Shown here: positions 26,489 to 36,612 of the stretch, in pieces
Numbering within the stretch: position 1 is the stretch's first letter
How the letters are laid out: each line of letters opens with the position of its first letter
NCBI GenBank assembly: GCA_902594865.1
Contig: CACJNV010000009.1
Location: 1-51,501 of the forward strand
DNA length: 51,501 bases
Direction: 5' to 3'
Source of the DNA: an uncultured Pelagibacteraceae bacterium
GTDB taxonomy: Bacteria > Pseudomonadota > Alphaproteobacteria > Pelagibacterales > Pelagibacteraceae
Notes under the pieces: model-generated
Databases searched by the model: none
What the model saw: only the letters and a program-made list of their open reading frames with translations
Told to the model about the DNA's origin: nothing
Made by a program: the position numbers and the translations under genes

Positions 26489-27781
26489 ATGATTAAAAGA
26501 TACTCGCGAAAAGAATTAACTGATATTTGGTCAGAAGAAAATAAATACAAAATCTGGTTAGATGTTGAGGTTGCAGCTGCAGAAGCAATGGAAAAACTTG
26601 GTCAAATTCCAAGAGGTGTTGCTTCAATAGTTAAAAAAAAAGCTAGAATTAATGTAAGCAGAATTCACAAAATAGAATCTGAGGTAAAACATGATGTAAT
26701 AGCATTTCTTACCTCTGTAAGCGAAAAAGCTGGTATCAAAGCACGATACTTGCATCAAGGAATGACATCATCAGATGTTTTGGATACAAGTTTTAATATT
26801 CAGTTAGTCCAATCAGGTAAAATTATCTTAAAAGATATAGATCAGATTTTAAAAGTATTAAAAAAACAGGCAAAAAAATATAAATTTACACCTTGTATGG
26901 GTAGAAGCCACGGTATTCACGCTGAGCCAATTACATTTGGTTTAAAATTAGCTTCTTTTTATGAGGAATTTAAAAGAAACAGACATAGATTAAAAGATGC
27001 GATAGATGAAGTATCAACTTGTGCAATATCTGGTGCTGTTGGAACATTTGCTAACATCAATCCAAATGTTGAAAAACATGTGGCAAAAAAATTAGGTCTA
27101 AAAGTTGAACCAATTTCCACACAAGTAATTCCAAGAGATAGACATGCATTTTATTTTTCTGTTTTAGGAATTATTGCTGGATCTGTAGAAAGAGTAGCAG
27201 TTGAAATAAGGCACCTACAAAGAACTGAGGTTTACGAGTTACAAGAATATTTTTCTAAAAATCAAAAAGGATCTTCAGCAATGCCTCATAAAAAAAATCC
27301 TATTTTAAGTGAAAATTTAACGGGCTTAGCTAGGATGGTTAGAAGTGCAGTTGTGCCAGCACTTGAAAACATAGCGCTTTGGCATGAAAGAGACATTTCT
27401 CATTCAAGTGTTGAAAGAAATATCGGACCAGATGCCAATATAACAACTGATTTTGCATTAGTTAGACTCACAAATATATTAGATAAAATGATTGTTTATC
27501 CTAAAAAAATGCTTGAAAACTTAAATTTAACAAAAGGTTTAATTTTCTCTCAAGAAGTTATGTTGGAATTAACTAAAACAGGGTTAAGCAGAGAAAAATC
27601 TTATAGATTAGTTCAATCTTATGCAAAAAAATGTTTTGCAGAAAATTTAAACTTAATTGACGTAATTTCATCTGATAAATTTATAATGAGTAAAATTTCA
27701 CCAAAAAAACTAAAATCTATATTTAATTATTCTAAACACTTTAAAAATGTAAATTTTATCTTTAGAAGAGTTTTTAAATAA
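26489..27781 (+). CDS. purB: Adenylosuccinate lyase
   Basis: Catalyses two beta-eliminations in purine synthesis: SAICAR to AICAR and adenylosuccinate to AMP, each releasing fumarate. 430 residues. TSSDVLDTSFNIQL (about 92-105) and GRSHGIHAEP are active-site loops, and GSSAMPHKKNPIL is the fumarase/ASL superfamily signature. Its stop shares a base with the purC start. It heads the run purB-purC-purS-purQ-purL. Confidence 0.97.
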   Translation: MIKRYSRKELTDIWSEENKYKIWLDVEVAAAEAMEKLGQIPRGVASIVKKKARINVSRIHKIESEVKHDVIAFLTSVSEKAGIKARYLHQGMTSSDVLDTSFNIQLVQSGKIILKDIDQILKVLKKQAKKYKFTPCMGRSHGIHAEPITFGLKLASFYEEFKRNRHRLKDAIDEVSTCAISGAVGTFANINPNVEKHVAKKLGLKVEPISTQVIPRDRHAFYFSVLGIIAGSVERVAVEIRHLQRTEVYELQEYFSKNQKGSSAMPHKKNPILSENLTGLARMVRSAVVPALENIALWHERDISHSSVERNIGPDANITTDFALVRLTNILDKMIVYPKKMLENLNLTKGLIFSQEVMLELTKTGLSREKSYRLVQSYAKKCFAENLNLIDVISSDKFIMSKISPKKLKSIFNYSKHFKNVNFIFRRVFK

Positions 27782-28566
27782 TGAAAAAAGGTAAAAAATT
27801 ATACGAAGGCAAAGCTAAAATCATTTATGCAACAAGTGATAAAAATTTAGTTATCCAATATTTTAAAGATGATGCAACTGCATTCAATAATCAAAAAAAA
27901 ACTACCATTGAAGGTAAAGGTGTTCTAAATAATAGAATATCTGAGCATATACTCTCAAATTTATCTGAAGTTGGAATTAAAAATCATTTAGTAAAAAGAA
28001 TTAATATGAGAGAACAACTGGTTAAACTAGTTGATATAATACCAATAGAATTTATAGTAAGAAATATTGCAACTGGATCATTAACTAAAAGATTGGGTAT
28101 TGAGGAAGGAACTGTTCTTGAAAGACCATTAATAGAATACTGTCTAAAAGATGATAAGCTTGGAGATCCAATAATAAGTCGTGAGCATATTTTAACTTTT
28201 AATTGGCTAAATATAATTCAGCTTGATTGGATAGATGAAAATCTATCTAGATTAAATGACTTTTTACTAGGAATGTTTAGAGGTGTCGGAATAAAATTAG
28301 TAGATTTTAAAGTTGAATTTGGCTTCACTCATGAAAGTGAAAAAACTAAGATAATATTAGCTGATGAGATAAGCCCTGATACATGCAGATTATGGGATAC
28401 TTTAACAGATAAAAAACTTGATAAAGACAGATTTAGAAAAGATTTAGGAGATCTTATTCCTGCATATACTGAAGTTGCAAAAAGACTTGGTATACTTCAT
28501 GAGCAATCAAATGTTTCTGCTGTTAATGTCACCCAACTGTCATCGATAAAAAGAAAGAAAAAATGA
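27781..28566 (+). CDS. purC: SAICAR synthetase
   Basis: Phosphoribosylaminoimidazole-succinocarboxamide synthase, ligating aspartate to CAIR with ATP. 261 residues. LYEGKAKIIYAT (7-18) is the nucleotide-binding start, followed by IEFIVRNIATGSL and LVDFKVEFG, with DEISPDTCRLWD as the second family signature. The C-terminus is slightly extended with a polar NVTQLSSIKRKKK tail. Overlaps purS by 4 bases. Confidence 0.97.
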   Translation: MKKGKKLYEGKAKIIYATSDKNLVIQYFKDDATAFNNQKKTTIEGKGVLNNRISEHILSNLSEVGIKNHLVKRINMREQLVKLVDIIPIEFIVRNIATGSLTKRLGIEEGTVLERPLIEYCLKDDKLGDPIISREHILTFNWLNIIQLDWIDENLSRLNDFLLGMFRGVGIKLVDFKVEFGFTHESEKTKIILADEISPDTCRLWDTLTDKKLDKDRFRKDLGDLIPAYTEVAKRLGILHEQSNVSAVNVTQLSSIKRKKK

Positions 28567-28805
28567 AAATTTCAGTAATCATTACTTTAAAAAAAGATGT
28601 ACTTGATCCACAAGGAAAAGTCATACATCAAACTTTGGATGGAATGGGTTTCAATGATGTAAATGAAGTAAGACAAGGGAAGTATTTTGAAATAGACACT
28701 AAAGAAACTGATAACGACAAAGCAAAAGCAAAAGTTGAAGATATGTGTAAAAAACTTTTGGCAAATCTAGTAATTGAAAATTATAAAATTATTGATCCAA
28801 AGTAA
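28563..28805 (+). CDS. purS: FGAM synthase subunit PurS
   Basis: 80-residue small subunit that bridges PurL and PurQ and helps channel ammonia. The pattern ITLKKDVLDPQGKVI, GFNDVNEVRQGKYFEID and KKLLANLVIENYKI is typical of PurS. Its presence implies the three-part (PurS-PurQ-PurL) rather than the single-chain FGAM synthase, in agreement with the small PurL downstream. Overlaps purC by 4 bases. Confidence 0.95.
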   Translation: MKISVIITLKKDVLDPQGKVIHQTLDGMGFNDVNEVRQGKYFEIDTKETDNDKAKAKVEDMCKKLLANLVIENYKIIDPK

Positions 28806-28808
28806 TTA

Positions 28809-29492
28809 ATGAAATCATCAGTTATTACTTTTCCTGGTTCAAATTGTGACAGAGACATGGATGTTGCTTTGAAGAAGTTTGGGTTTAAAAATAAAATGGT
28901 TTGGCATGCTGATGCTGAATTACCAAAAAGTGATTTAGTTGTATTGCCAGGTGGATTTTCATATGGCGATTACTTGAGATGTGGAAGTATGGCATCTAAA
29001 TCAAAAATAATGAAGTCTGTAATTAATTTTGCAAATTCAGGAGGTATGGTTATGGGTATCTGCAATGGATTTCAAATATTGGTAGAAACTGGTTTGGTTC
29101 CAGGTGTTTTGCTCAGAAACAAGTATTTAGAATTTATTTGTAAAAACGTTTTTGTAAAAATTAATAATAAACAAAACAAATATTTTAAAAATATAAATAA
29201 CGAGGTTTTAGAATTACATATAGCTCATAATGAGGGAAATTATTTTTGTACTAATGATCAATTAAAAGAAATTGAAGATAATAATCAAATAGCTATTAAC
29301 TATTGTAATCAAAATGGAAAATTAGAAGACCAATTCAATCCTAATGGATCCATAAAAAATATTGCTGGTATATTTAATAAAGAAAAAAATGTTCTAGGAA
29401 TGATGCCCCACCCTGAAAGAATGATTGATACATGCTTATCTGGTGAGGATGGATCATTATTTTTTAAAAACTTAATAAACAACTTAAAATGA
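28809..29492 (+). CDS. purQ: FGAM synthase glutaminase subunit PurQ
   Basis: 227-residue class I glutamine amidotransferase supplying ammonia to Pur[14 protein letters not shown] opens the protein, [13 protein letters not shown] follows, the nucleophile Cys is in GICNGFQIL (about 85) and the His-x-Glu pair is in [10 protein letters not shown] near the C-terminus. Overlaps purL by 4 bases. Confidence 0.97.
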   Translation: MKSSVITFPGSNCDRDMDVALKKFGFKNKMVWHADAELPKSDLVVLPGGFSYGDYLRCGSMASKSKIMKSVINFANSGGMVMGICNGFQILVETGLVPGVLLRNKYLEFICKNVFVKINNKQNKYFKNINNEVLELHIAHNEGNYFCTNDQLKEIEDNNQIAINYCNQNGKLEDQFNPNGSIKNIAGIFNKEKNVLGMMPHPERMIDTCLSGEDGSLFFKNLINNLK

Positions 29493-31681
29493 TTGTAAAC
29501 AAACAGGTAGCAATTGATCACGGTTTAAAAGAGGATGAATATGCTAAAATTTGTGAGTTATTAAAAAGAACTCCCAATATCACAGAACTAGGGATTTTTT
29601 CTGCAATGTGGAATGAACATTGCTCTTATAAATCGTCAAGATTACATTTAAAAAAACTACCTACTAAAGGAAAGAAAGTAATTCAGGGTCCAGGCGAAAA
29701 TGCTGGGGTTATTGATATTGAGGATAATGATGCAATAGTTTTTAAAATTGAAAGTCACAATCACCCTTCATTTATTGAACCGTACCAAGGTGCTGCTACT
29801 GGAGTTGGGGGAATAATGCGAGATGTGTTTACAATGGGTGCTAGACCAATAGCTAACTTAAACTCAATACATTTTGGATCACCGCAACATAAAAAAACAA
29901 AAAATTTATTAAGGGGTGTTGTCCATGGCATAGGTGGTTATGGAAACTGTATGGGTGTTCCAACAATCGCTGGCCAAACAAGCTTTGATAGCTCGTATAA
30001 CGGAAATATTTTGGTTAACGCTATGACATTGGGATTGGTCAAAAAAGATAAGATTTTTTATTCTAAAGCTGCTGGTTTAAATAAACCTGTCATTTATGTG
30101 GGGTCTAAAACAGGAAGAGATGGAATTCATGGGGCAAGTATGGCTTCGGCTAGTTTTGATGAAAAAATTGAAGAAAAAAAGCCAACAGTACAAGTTGGAG
30201 ATCCATTTACAGAAAAACTTTTACTAGAAGCTTGTCTAGAGTTAATGGCAGGAGACTCAATTATAGCAATTCAAGATATGGGTGCTGCAGGATTAACTTC
30301 TTCAAGTATTGAAATGGCTTCAAAAGGAAGCCTTGGTATTGAAATAAATTTAAACAAAGTTCCTTGTAGAGAAGCCAAGATGACACCTTATGAAATTATG
30401 CTTTCTGAGAGTCAAGAAAGAATGTTGATTATTCTAGAAAACGGTAAGGAGGAACATGCAAAAAAAATATTTGATAAATGGAACTTAGATTTTGCAGTAA
30501 TAGGTAAAACTACTAAATCTAAAAAAATAGAACTTTATTTTGATGAGGAAAAGGTAGCAGACATTCCAGTTAATGCATTAGTTGAAAACTCTCCTATGTA
30601 CGATCGTAAATGGAAAAAAGCAAAACTTCCAAAAAAGAATAAAGTTAAAAAAGAAGATATTAAGCATTTAAAAATTATAGATGTATTGAAGAAAATTTTA
30701 GCAAACCCAAACGTGTGCAGCAAAGAATGGATTTGGCATCAATACGATCATACTGTTATGGGAGATACAATACAAAAGCCAGGTGGAGATGCGGGGGTTG
30801 TAAGAGTTCATGGAACAGATAAAGCTGTTGCTGCTTCTGTAGACTCCTCTGCGGTTTATTGCTGGGCTCATCCTTTAACTGGTGGGAAGCAAGTGGTTTG
30901 TGAAAGTTTTAGAAATCTAATATCTGTAGGAGCTAAACCAATTGCTATAACTAACTGTTTAAATTTTGGAAGTCCTGAAAATGAAGAAAACATGGGTGAG
31001 TTTGTTGAATGTGTTGAAGGAATTGGAGAAGCAAGCGAATATTTAAAGTTTCCAGTAGTTTCTGGAAATGTATCTTTTTATAACCAAACTAAAGACCAAG
31101 GTATAAAACCAACACCTGCAATTGGTGGGGTTGGTTTAATTGAGGATTATAAGAATATGATTACTATGGATTTTAAAGAAGTTGATAATTTAGTTTTAGT
31201 AATTGGAAAAACTGAAGGACATATTGATCAAAGTTTATTTGCAAGAACTATTTTAGATGAAAAAAATGGACCTCCACCAGAAGTAAATTTATTTAATGAA
31301 AAAAATAATGGAGAAACATTGCTCAAATTGATTGATAATAAATTAATAAAAAGTGCACATGATGTTTCTTTAGGTGGCATAATTACTGCTGTTGGAAAGA
31401 TGTGTATTAAAGGCAATAAAGGAATAAATATTAAAAAACCAAAATATCTAATTAATGAAATAGAATATTTATTCGCTGAAGATCAAGGTAGGTATGTTAT
31501 AGAAATAAACAATAAAGATTTAAAAAAAGTATCAGATATATTGAATAAAAATGCAGTCCATTTTGATGAACTTGGCAAAATTATTGAAAATGAACTATAT
31601 ATTAACGATAAGACAAAAGTTACAATTGACGAATTATCAACTTCTAATAAAAGATGGCTTACAAACTATATGAGTAAATAA
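29489..31681 (+). CDS. purL: FGAM synthase large subunit PurL (small type)
   Basis: Converts FGAR to FGAM using ATP and ammonia delivered from PurQ. 730 residues, typical for the PurS/PurQ-dependent class. [13 protein letters not shown] (about 39-51), [19 protein letters not shown] and [16 protein letters not shown] are conserved ATP/FGAR site elements, and the second half repeats the AIRS-like fold. Last purine gene in this run; its stop shares a base with the bolA start. Confidence 0.97.
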   Translation: MIVNKQVAIDHGLKEDEYAKICELLKRTPNITELGIFSAMWNEHCSYKSSRLHLKKLPTKGKKVIQGPGENAGVIDIEDNDAIVFKIESHNHPSFIEPYQGAATGVGGIMRDVFTMGARPIANLNSIHFGSPQHKKTKNLLRGVVHGIGGYGNCMGVPTIAGQTSFDSSYNGNILVNAMTLGLVKKDKIFYSKAAGLNKPVIYVGSKTGRDGIHGASMASASFDEKIEEKKPTVQVGDPFTEKLLLEACLELMAGDSIIAIQDMGAAGLTSSSIEMASKGSLGIEINLNKVPCREAKMTPYEIMLSESQERMLIILENGKEEHAKKIFDKWNLDFAVIGKTTKSKKIELYFDEEKVADIPVNALVENSPMYDRKWKKAKLPKKNKVKKEDIKHLKIIDVLKKILANPNVCSKEWIWHQYDHTVMGDTIQKPGGDAGVVRVHGTDKAVAASVDSSAVYCWAHPLTGGKQVVCESFRNLISVGAKPIAITNCLNFGSPENEENMGEFVECVEGIGEASEYLKFPVVSGNVSFYNQTKDQGIKPTPAIGGVGLIEDYKNMITMDFKEVDNLVLVIGKTEGHIDQSLFARTILDEKNGPPPEVNLFNEKNNGETLLKLIDNKLIKSAHDVSLGGIITAVGKMCIKGNKGINIKKPKYLINEIEYLFAEDQGRYVIEINNKDLKKVSDILNKNAVHFDELGKIIENELYINDKTKVTIDELSTSNKRWLTNYMSK

Positions 31682-31911
31682 TGGCAATGGATTTAAAAGA
31701 GATTGAGAATTTTATAAAAGAGGCAATGCCAGATGCAATTGTTGAAATTCAGGATTTGGCAGGTGATGGAAATCATTATTCAGCTACCGTTACCTCATCA
31801 CAATTTTCTGGGAAAAGTAAAATTGAACAACATAAAATGGTTTACAGCTCATTAAAAGGTAGAATGGGCAATGAACTGCATGCATTAGCAATTAAAACAA
31901 AGGAGAGTTAA
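31681..31911 (+). CDS. BolA family protein
   Basis: 76 residues with the BolA KH-like fold: EAMPDAIVEIQDLAGDGNHY, then SSQFSGKSKIEQHKMVYSSL and HALAIKT. The conserved His in KIEQHKMVY is the cluster-ligand region shared with partners. BolA proteins bind a 2Fe-2S cluster with monothiol glutaredoxins, and the next gene, separated by no bases, encodes one. Part of the purine transcript by position. Confidence 0.93.
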   Translation: MAMDLKEIENFIKEAMPDAIVEIQDLAGDGNHYSATVTSSQFSGKSKIEQHKMVYSSLKGRMGNELHALAIKTKES

Positions 31912-32247
31912 ATGGATCAACAAACAAATGATTTAATAAAAAATGAAATTGAAAATAACGAAGTATGTTTGTTTATGAAAGGCACACCTGACGCTCCACA
32001 ATGTGGATTTTCAATGGCTGTTTCAAATATTTTAAAAATTTTAGAGGTTAATTTTAAAGGTGTTAACGTGTTAGAGAATCAAAATTTAAGAGAAGGAATA
32101 AAAACTTTCAGTGATTGGCCAACTATTCCACAACTTTATATAAACAAAGAATTTATTGGTGGGTGCGATATAATTAAAGAAATGTATGAAAGTGGTGAAC
32201 TCACAAATCTTTTAAAAGATAAAAATATTAAGCATAAGAATAAATAA
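31912..32247 (+). CDS. grxD: Monothiol glutaredoxin, Grx4/GrxD type
   Basis: 111 residues. [12 protein letters not shown] holds the CGFS active site that coordinates a glutathione-ligated 2Fe-2S cluster; [19 protein letters not shown] is the conserved glutathione-binding segment. It carries and delivers Fe-S clusters and pairs with BolA, encoded directly upstream. The 105 bp after it, before the convergent carbamoyltransferase gene, is pure AT-rich sequence without a clear terminator. Confidence 0.95.
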   Translation: MDQQTNDLIKNEIENNEVCLFMKGTPDAPQCGFSMAVSNILKILEVNFKGVNVLENQNLREGIKTFSDWPTIPQLYINKEFIGGCDIIKEMYESGELTNLLKDKNIKHKNK

Positions 32248-32352
32248 TAATTTATTTAGAATTTATATTAAATTTTAAATAAATCTTAAAGTTTGTATAA
32301 ATTGTTTTTTATAAAAAAATAAAATCAATTAATATTTTTTTTAAAATTTTCT

Positions 32353-34188
32353 TTAATCTAGTTCAAATTCTTTTGTGTAATCTTTTTTAAGATTGTTATC
32401 TTGTTTTGATTTCTCAAGAATACAATTACCAATTACTAAATAATCTAACTCTGTTCCCATAAAACAATTAAAAGCATCTGTTGGTGTATTCACAATTGGC
32501 TCTCCTCTTACGTTAAATGAGGTGTTTACAATTACAGGACAACCAGTTTTTTCTTTAAACTTAGTAATTAAATCGAAATATCTTTTGTTTGTATTTTTTG
32601 TTACGGTTTGTATTCTAGCTGAATAATCTACATGAGTAACAGCTGGTATTTCTGATCTTTTAATATTTAATTTATCAATACCAAATAGTTGTTTTTGTTT
32701 TTCAGTCATTTCTATTTTTTTTTCAGAATTAATATCGGAAACCAAAAGCATATATGGACTGTCAACATTGAGATCAAACCATTTGGATAAATCTTCTCTT
32801 AAAATTGATGGTGCAAAAGGTCTGAAACTCTCTCTGTATTTAACTTTTAAGTTAAGATTTTTTTGCATTTTATCAGATCTTGGATCGCCCAATATAGATC
32901 TTCCGCCTAATGCTCTTGGACCAAATTCCATTCTACCTTGAAACCATCCAATAGCTTTATCATTTGCTAAAAATTCTGCTGTTTTATCTATTAAACTTTC
33001 ATATTCAAATGTTTTAAAATTGGCTCCCAATGAATTTAGTTCTTTTTCTATTTGTTGCTGGTCGAACTCACATCCTAAATATGATCCTTTCATACTGTCA
33101 TTTTTATTTAATATTCTGGTGTTTCCTTGTTCAATATACCAAAGTGCAAGAGCAGCACCTAGCGAACCTCCTGCATCTCCAGCAGCAGGTTGTATCCAAA
33201 TATTTTCAAAAATTTTTTCTTTTAAAATTTTGCCATTAGCTACACAATTTAAAGCTACACCACCTGCTAAACATAAATTTTTTATGCCATATTCATTTCG
33301 AATTCCTTTTACAAGTTTGATCATTATTTCTTCAGTGACCTTTTGAATAGATGAAGCAATATCCATATGAAACTGAGTTATTTGCTCTCCTTTTGGATCA
33401 CGTGGTTTTTGACCAAATAATTCATGGAATTTATCATTTGTCATAGTTAGACCTGTTGCATAATTAAAATATCTTTGATCTAAACGAAAAGTTCCATCAT
33501 CTTTAATATCAACAAGTTTTTTTATTTTATCTTGAAAAATTGGCGAACCGTATGGAGCTAAACCCATAAGCTTATATTCACCACTATTTACTTTAAAACC
33601 AGTGTAATAAGTAAATGCAGAGTACAAAAGTCCTAAAGAATGTGGAAATTGTATTTCTTTTTTTACTTCTAAATGATTTCCTTTACCAATAGCTACAGTA
33701 GTTGTTGCCCACTCACCCACACCATCAGCAGTTAAAACTACAGCTTCCTCAAATGGAGATGGAAAAAAAGCACTAGCTGCATGACTTAAATGATGATCAG
33801 AAAAATAAATATTTTCATCTGATTTAAAATTTTCATCATGTTCTTTAAGTTTGTTAAACAATAAGTTTTTCTGAAAAAGTTTTTCTTTAATCCATAATGG
33901 CATCGCCTTGCTAAAAGAAACAAAACCTTTTGGAGCAAAAGCAACATAAGTTTCTAATAATCTTTCAAATTTTAAAAAAGGTTTTTCAAAGAAAATTATT
34001 TGATCAACTTCACTTAATTTTAAATTTGAATATTTTAAAACAAAATTTATTGCATTTTTGGGATAATTTGGATCATGTTTTTTTCTTGTAAATCTTTCTT
34101 CTTGAGCTGCTGCAATTATTTCACCATCTTGAATTATACATGCTGCACTATCATGATAAAAAGCAGATATTCCCAGAATAGAATTCAC
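32353..34188 (-). CDS. Carbamoyltransferase, NodU/CmcH (TobZ/SxtI) family
   Basis: 611 residues, two domains. The N-terminal Kae1-like domain has YHDSAAC (11-17), QEERFTRKKHD (29-39), metal-binding HHLSH (132-136), LTADGVGEW and GGVALNC (309-315). The C-terminal YrdC-like part has FGPRALGGRSILGDPR (422-437) and VNTSFNVRGEPIV. The family transfers a carbamoyl group from carbamoyl phosphate via carbamoyl-AMP to hydroxyl groups of sugars, antibiotics or toxins. It ends an xsc-sxtJ-DUF5989-carbamoyltransferase run. The acceptor is unknown. Confidence 0.93.
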   Translation of the reverse strand: MNSILGISAFYHDSAACIIQDGEIIAAAQEERFTRKKHDPNYPKNAINFVLKYSNLKLSEVDQIIFFEKPFLKFERLLETYVAFAPKGFVSFSKAMPLWIKEKLFQKNLLFNKLKEHDENFKSDENIYFSDHHLSHAASAFFPSPFEEAVVLTADGVGEWATTTVAIGKGNHLEVKKEIQFPHSLGLLYSAFTYYTGFKVNSGEYKLMGLAPYGSPIFQDKIKKLVDIKDDGTFRLDQRYFNYATGLTMTNDKFHELFGQKPRDPKGEQITQFHMDIASSIQKVTEEIMIKLVKGIRNEYGIKNLCLAGGVALNCVANGKILKEKIFENIWIQPAAGDAGGSLGAALALWYIEQGNTRILNKNDSMKGSYLGCEFDQQQIEKELNSLGANFKTFEYESLIDKTAEFLANDKAIGWFQGRMEFGPRALGGRSILGDPRSDKMQKNLNLKVKYRESFRPFAPSILREDLSKWFDLNVDSPYMLLVSDINSEKKIEMTEKQKQLFGIDKLNIKRSEIPAVTHVDYSARIQTVTKNTNKRYFDLITKFKEKTGCPVIVNTSFNVRGEPIVNTPTDAFNCFMGTELDYLVIGNCILEKSKQDNNLKKDYTKEFELD

Positions 34189-34189
34189 T

Positions 34190-34339
34190 TTAAAAAATAG
34201 TATAAATAAATGGAGCTACTGCAGAACCCTGAGTTAATACTATTAATCCACCAAACAGAACTAGAACTATAATTATTGGTAATAACCAATATTTTTTTCT
34301 TACTTTTAAAAATTCCCAGAATTCTTTTACAAAACTCAT
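34190..34339 (-). CDS. DUF5989 family membrane micro-protein (SxtK-like)
   Basis: 49 residues: charged N-terminal helix MSFVKEFWEFLKVRKKYW, then a single membrane span (LLPIIIVLVLFGGLIVL), then TQGSAVAPFIYTIF. This is the conserved DUF5989 pattern, a family commonly encoded next to NodU/CmcH carbamoyltransferases and SxtJ-like proteins, as in saxitoxin-type clusters. One base separates it from each neighbour. Function unknown; it may anchor the carbamoyltransferase to the membrane (inference). Confidence 0.85.
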   Translation of the reverse strand: MSFVKEFWEFLKVRKKYWLLPIIIVLVLFGGLIVLTQGSAVAPFIYTIF

Positions 34340-34340
34340 T

Positions 34341-34724
34341 TTAAAATTGATTTTTCATTTTACTTTTTGGTTCATTTTTCTCAATCCAATATGAACTATT
34401 GCTGTTAAATTTCAATTTTAATAAATCCTTATTTAACAGTCTCATTAACAACCCTATAGGTGTAACTACTAAAAAAAATATAATACACATAACTAATGGT
34501 GAAATTATTTTTCCAAGAAAAATTCCAAACTTAAACCATAGTTTGTTAAGTGGATTTAAAATTTTAGAATTTACAAGCCCAAGAAGTAAAAAAATTATTG
34601 ATATAAATAAGGCCCATAACCTTAATTCACTACCATTAATTAATGGGTAAATTGCAACAAGAAAAAAAACTACAAAAAATACAATTCCAAAACTTCTATT
34701 AGAACTTATTTTAATATCATCCAT
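34341..34724 (-). CDS. SxtJ-like membrane protein
   Basis: 127 residues with about four hydrophobic segments in two pairs (around 12-27 and 31-47, then 64-80 and 77-95), a polar KISSNRSFGIVF start and a basic C-terminal tail (SSYWIEKNEPKSKMKNQF). The SNRSFG motif near the N-terminus, the LNPLNKLWFKFG loop and the position beside DUF5989 and a carbamoyltransferase match the SxtJ family. Its ATG lies inside the xsc coding end (8-base overlap), so it is probably translated by coupling to xsc. Function unknown. Confidence 0.8.
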   Translation of the reverse strand: MDDIKISSNRSFGIVFFVVFFLVAIYPLINGSELRLWALFISIIFLLLGLVNSKILNPLNKLWFKFGIFLGKIISPLVMCIIFFLVVTPIGLLMRLLNKDLLKLKFNSNSSYWIEKNEPKSKMKNQF

Positions 34725-36501
34725 TTAACGATTTTTGAGGTTTCATGTCATCTTTGTTAATACCAGCTACTCTTACTGGTTTCTTCATCGCATCTCTTCT
34801 AAAAGGTTCGCCAAGTTCTTGGTTGAGAATTACTTCTATAAATGTTGTAATTCCTTTTTTTTGATCTTCACAGGATTGTTTGATTGCATTAGTGGTCTCT
34901 TCCATTGTTCTAACGGTTACACCTTTTAAACCACACGCGTCTGCAACTTTAGCGTAACTCAATTCAGGGTCCAACTCCGTTCCAACAAAATTATTATCAA
35001 ACCATAAAGTAGTATTTCTTTTCTCGGCTCCCCATTGATAATTTCTGAAGATTACCATTGTAATAGAAGGCCACTCTTCCCTAGCACATGAACTCATTTC
35101 ATTCATACTTATTCCAAAAGCACCATCTCCAGCAAATCCAATTACAGGAGTATCTGGACAACCAATTTTTGCTCCCAATATTGATGGGAAACCATAACCA
35201 CAAGGACCAAATAAACCTGGTGCTAAATATTTTCTAGGCTTTTCAAATGTTGGGTAAGCATTACCTATTGCACAGTTATTACCAATATCACTTGATATAA
35301 TTACATCATCAGGCATTCCTGCTTGAATTGCCCTCCAAGCTTGTCTTGGTGACATTCTATCTGCGTCTCTTTCTCTAGCTTCTTTATTCCAAACTGTTCC
35401 TTCATCATCATCCTCATGATCCAAACTTGAAAGTTTTTGTAACCAAGCTGATTTAGTTTGATGAATTAAATCCTTCCTAGCTTGTCTATCTGTATCACCA
35501 GCATTTGAAGATAATTTTTCAAAAATTTGTTCAGCAACTAATTTTGCATCACCGCTTATTCCTACAGTAACTTTTTTAGTCAAACCTATTCTGTCAGGAT
35601 TAATATCAACCTGAATAATGTTTGCATTTTTTGGCCAATAATCAATTCCATAACCAGGTAATGTAGAAAAAGGATTTAATCTAGTTCCCAAAGCTAATAC
35701 CACATCAGCTTTTGAAATTAATTCCATTGCTGCTTTTGATCCATTGTATCCTAAAGGGCCAACAGCTAGAGGATGGCTTCCGGGGAAACTATCATTATGT
35801 TGGTAACCAGAACAAACAGGTGAATCTAATTTTTCTGCAAGTTTTTTTGTAGCTTCTATAGCTCCTCCAATAACAACACCTGCTCCTGATAGTATTACTG
35901 GAAACTTTGCTTTGGACAACAAGTCAGCTGCTTTAGCTACAGCATCATTTCCTCCTCCTTGTCTTTCTAGTCTTACAATTGGAGGAAGATCGATATCAAT
36001 TACTTGACACCAATAATCTCTTGGAACATTAATTTGTGCTGGCGCCGATCCTCTTATAGCTTTTTCTATAACTCTATTTAGTACTTCAGCCATTCTTGAT
36101 GGATCTCTTACCTCTTCTTGATAACAAACCATATCTTTAAATAAATTCATTTGCTCTACTTCTTGAAATCCACCTTGTCCCATTGTTTTGTTTGCTGCTT
36201 GAGGTGTAACTAATAAAAGAGGAGTATGATTCCAATAAGCTGTTTTAATTGGTGTAACTAATCCAGTAATTCCAGGTCCGTTCTGGGCAATAACCATTGA
36301 CATTTTACCAGTAGCTCTTGTGTAACCATCAGCAATTAAACCACCGTTTGTTTCATGGGCAACATCCCAAAAAGTAATACCTGCATCTGGAAAAATATCT
36401 GAAATTGGCATAAAGGCTGAACCGATAATTCCGAATGCATGTTCGATACCGTGCATTTGTAAAACTTTTACAAAAGCTTCTTCTGTTGTCATTTTTGTCA
36501 T
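34717..36501 (-). CDS. xsc: Sulfoacetaldehyde acetyltransferase
   Basis: ThDP-dependent enzyme converting sulfoacetaldehyde and phosphate to acetyl phosphate and sulfite, the desulfonating step of taurine and isethionate catabolism. 594 residues. Catalytic Glu50 lies in DVAHETNGGLIADGY; the ThDP motif starts GDG (458-460) and ends at Asn487 (FRNYQWG). The specific Xsc stretches IIGSAFMPISDIFP and GGFQEVEQMN distinguish it from acetolactate synthase. Divergent from suyAB, and its end overlaps an SxtJ-like gene. No pta or taurine-deaminating gene is in the window. Confidence 0.93.
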   Translation of the reverse strand: MTKMTTEEAFVKVLQMHGIEHAFGIIGSAFMPISDIFPDAGITFWDVAHETNGGLIADGYTRATGKMSMVIAQNGPGITGLVTPIKTAYWNHTPLLLVTPQAANKTMGQGGFQEVEQMNLFKDMVCYQEEVRDPSRMAEVLNRVIEKAIRGSAPAQINVPRDYWCQVIDIDLPPIVRLERQGGGNDAVAKAADLLSKAKFPVILSGAGVVIGGAIEATKKLAEKLDSPVCSGYQHNDSFPGSHPLAVGPLGYNGSKAAMELISKADVVLALGTRLNPFSTLPGYGIDYWPKNANIIQVDINPDRIGLTKKVTVGISGDAKLVAEQIFEKLSSNAGDTDRQARKDLIHQTKSAWLQKLSSLDHEDDDEGTVWNKEARERDADRMSPRQAWRAIQAGMPDDVIISSDIGNNCAIGNAYPTFEKPRKYLAPGLFGPCGYGFPSILGAKIGCPDTPVIGFAGDGAFGISMNEMSSCAREEWPSITMVIFRNYQWGAEKRNTTLWFDNNFVGTELDPELSYAKVADACGLKGVTVRTMEETTNAIKQSCEDQKKGITTFIEVILNQELGEPFRRDAMKKPVRVAGINKDDMKPQKSLNG

Positions 36502-36520
36502 AAAACTAGAACCTCTCTAA

Positions 36521-36534
36521 AGTGTAATTACACT
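36521..36534. promoter_or_regulatory. 14-bp perfect palindrome upstream of xsc, operator candidate
   Basis: AGTGTAATTACACT is a perfect palindrome centred about 26 bases upstream of the xsc start, in the 111-bp divergent xsc/suyA region. The same region also has an imperfect inverted repeat, ATTCGTTTGTT near 36543 and its near-complement AACAAACAAAT near 36592. The shared location suits a dimeric regulator of both transcripts. No regulator gene is adjacent, so binding is inference. Confidence 0.4.
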
Positions 36535-36612
36535 ATTTATAAAATTCGTTTGTTAATTTGTGCGATTAATATATAAGTTTTTACAAATTTCAAACAAACA
36601 AATCGACACGAT

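Noticed and set aside
32248-32352. Bidirectional terminator between grxD and the carbamoyltransferase gene
   Set aside because: Only AT-rich sequence with weak A/T self-complementarity and no GC stem; no confident terminator can be drawn.
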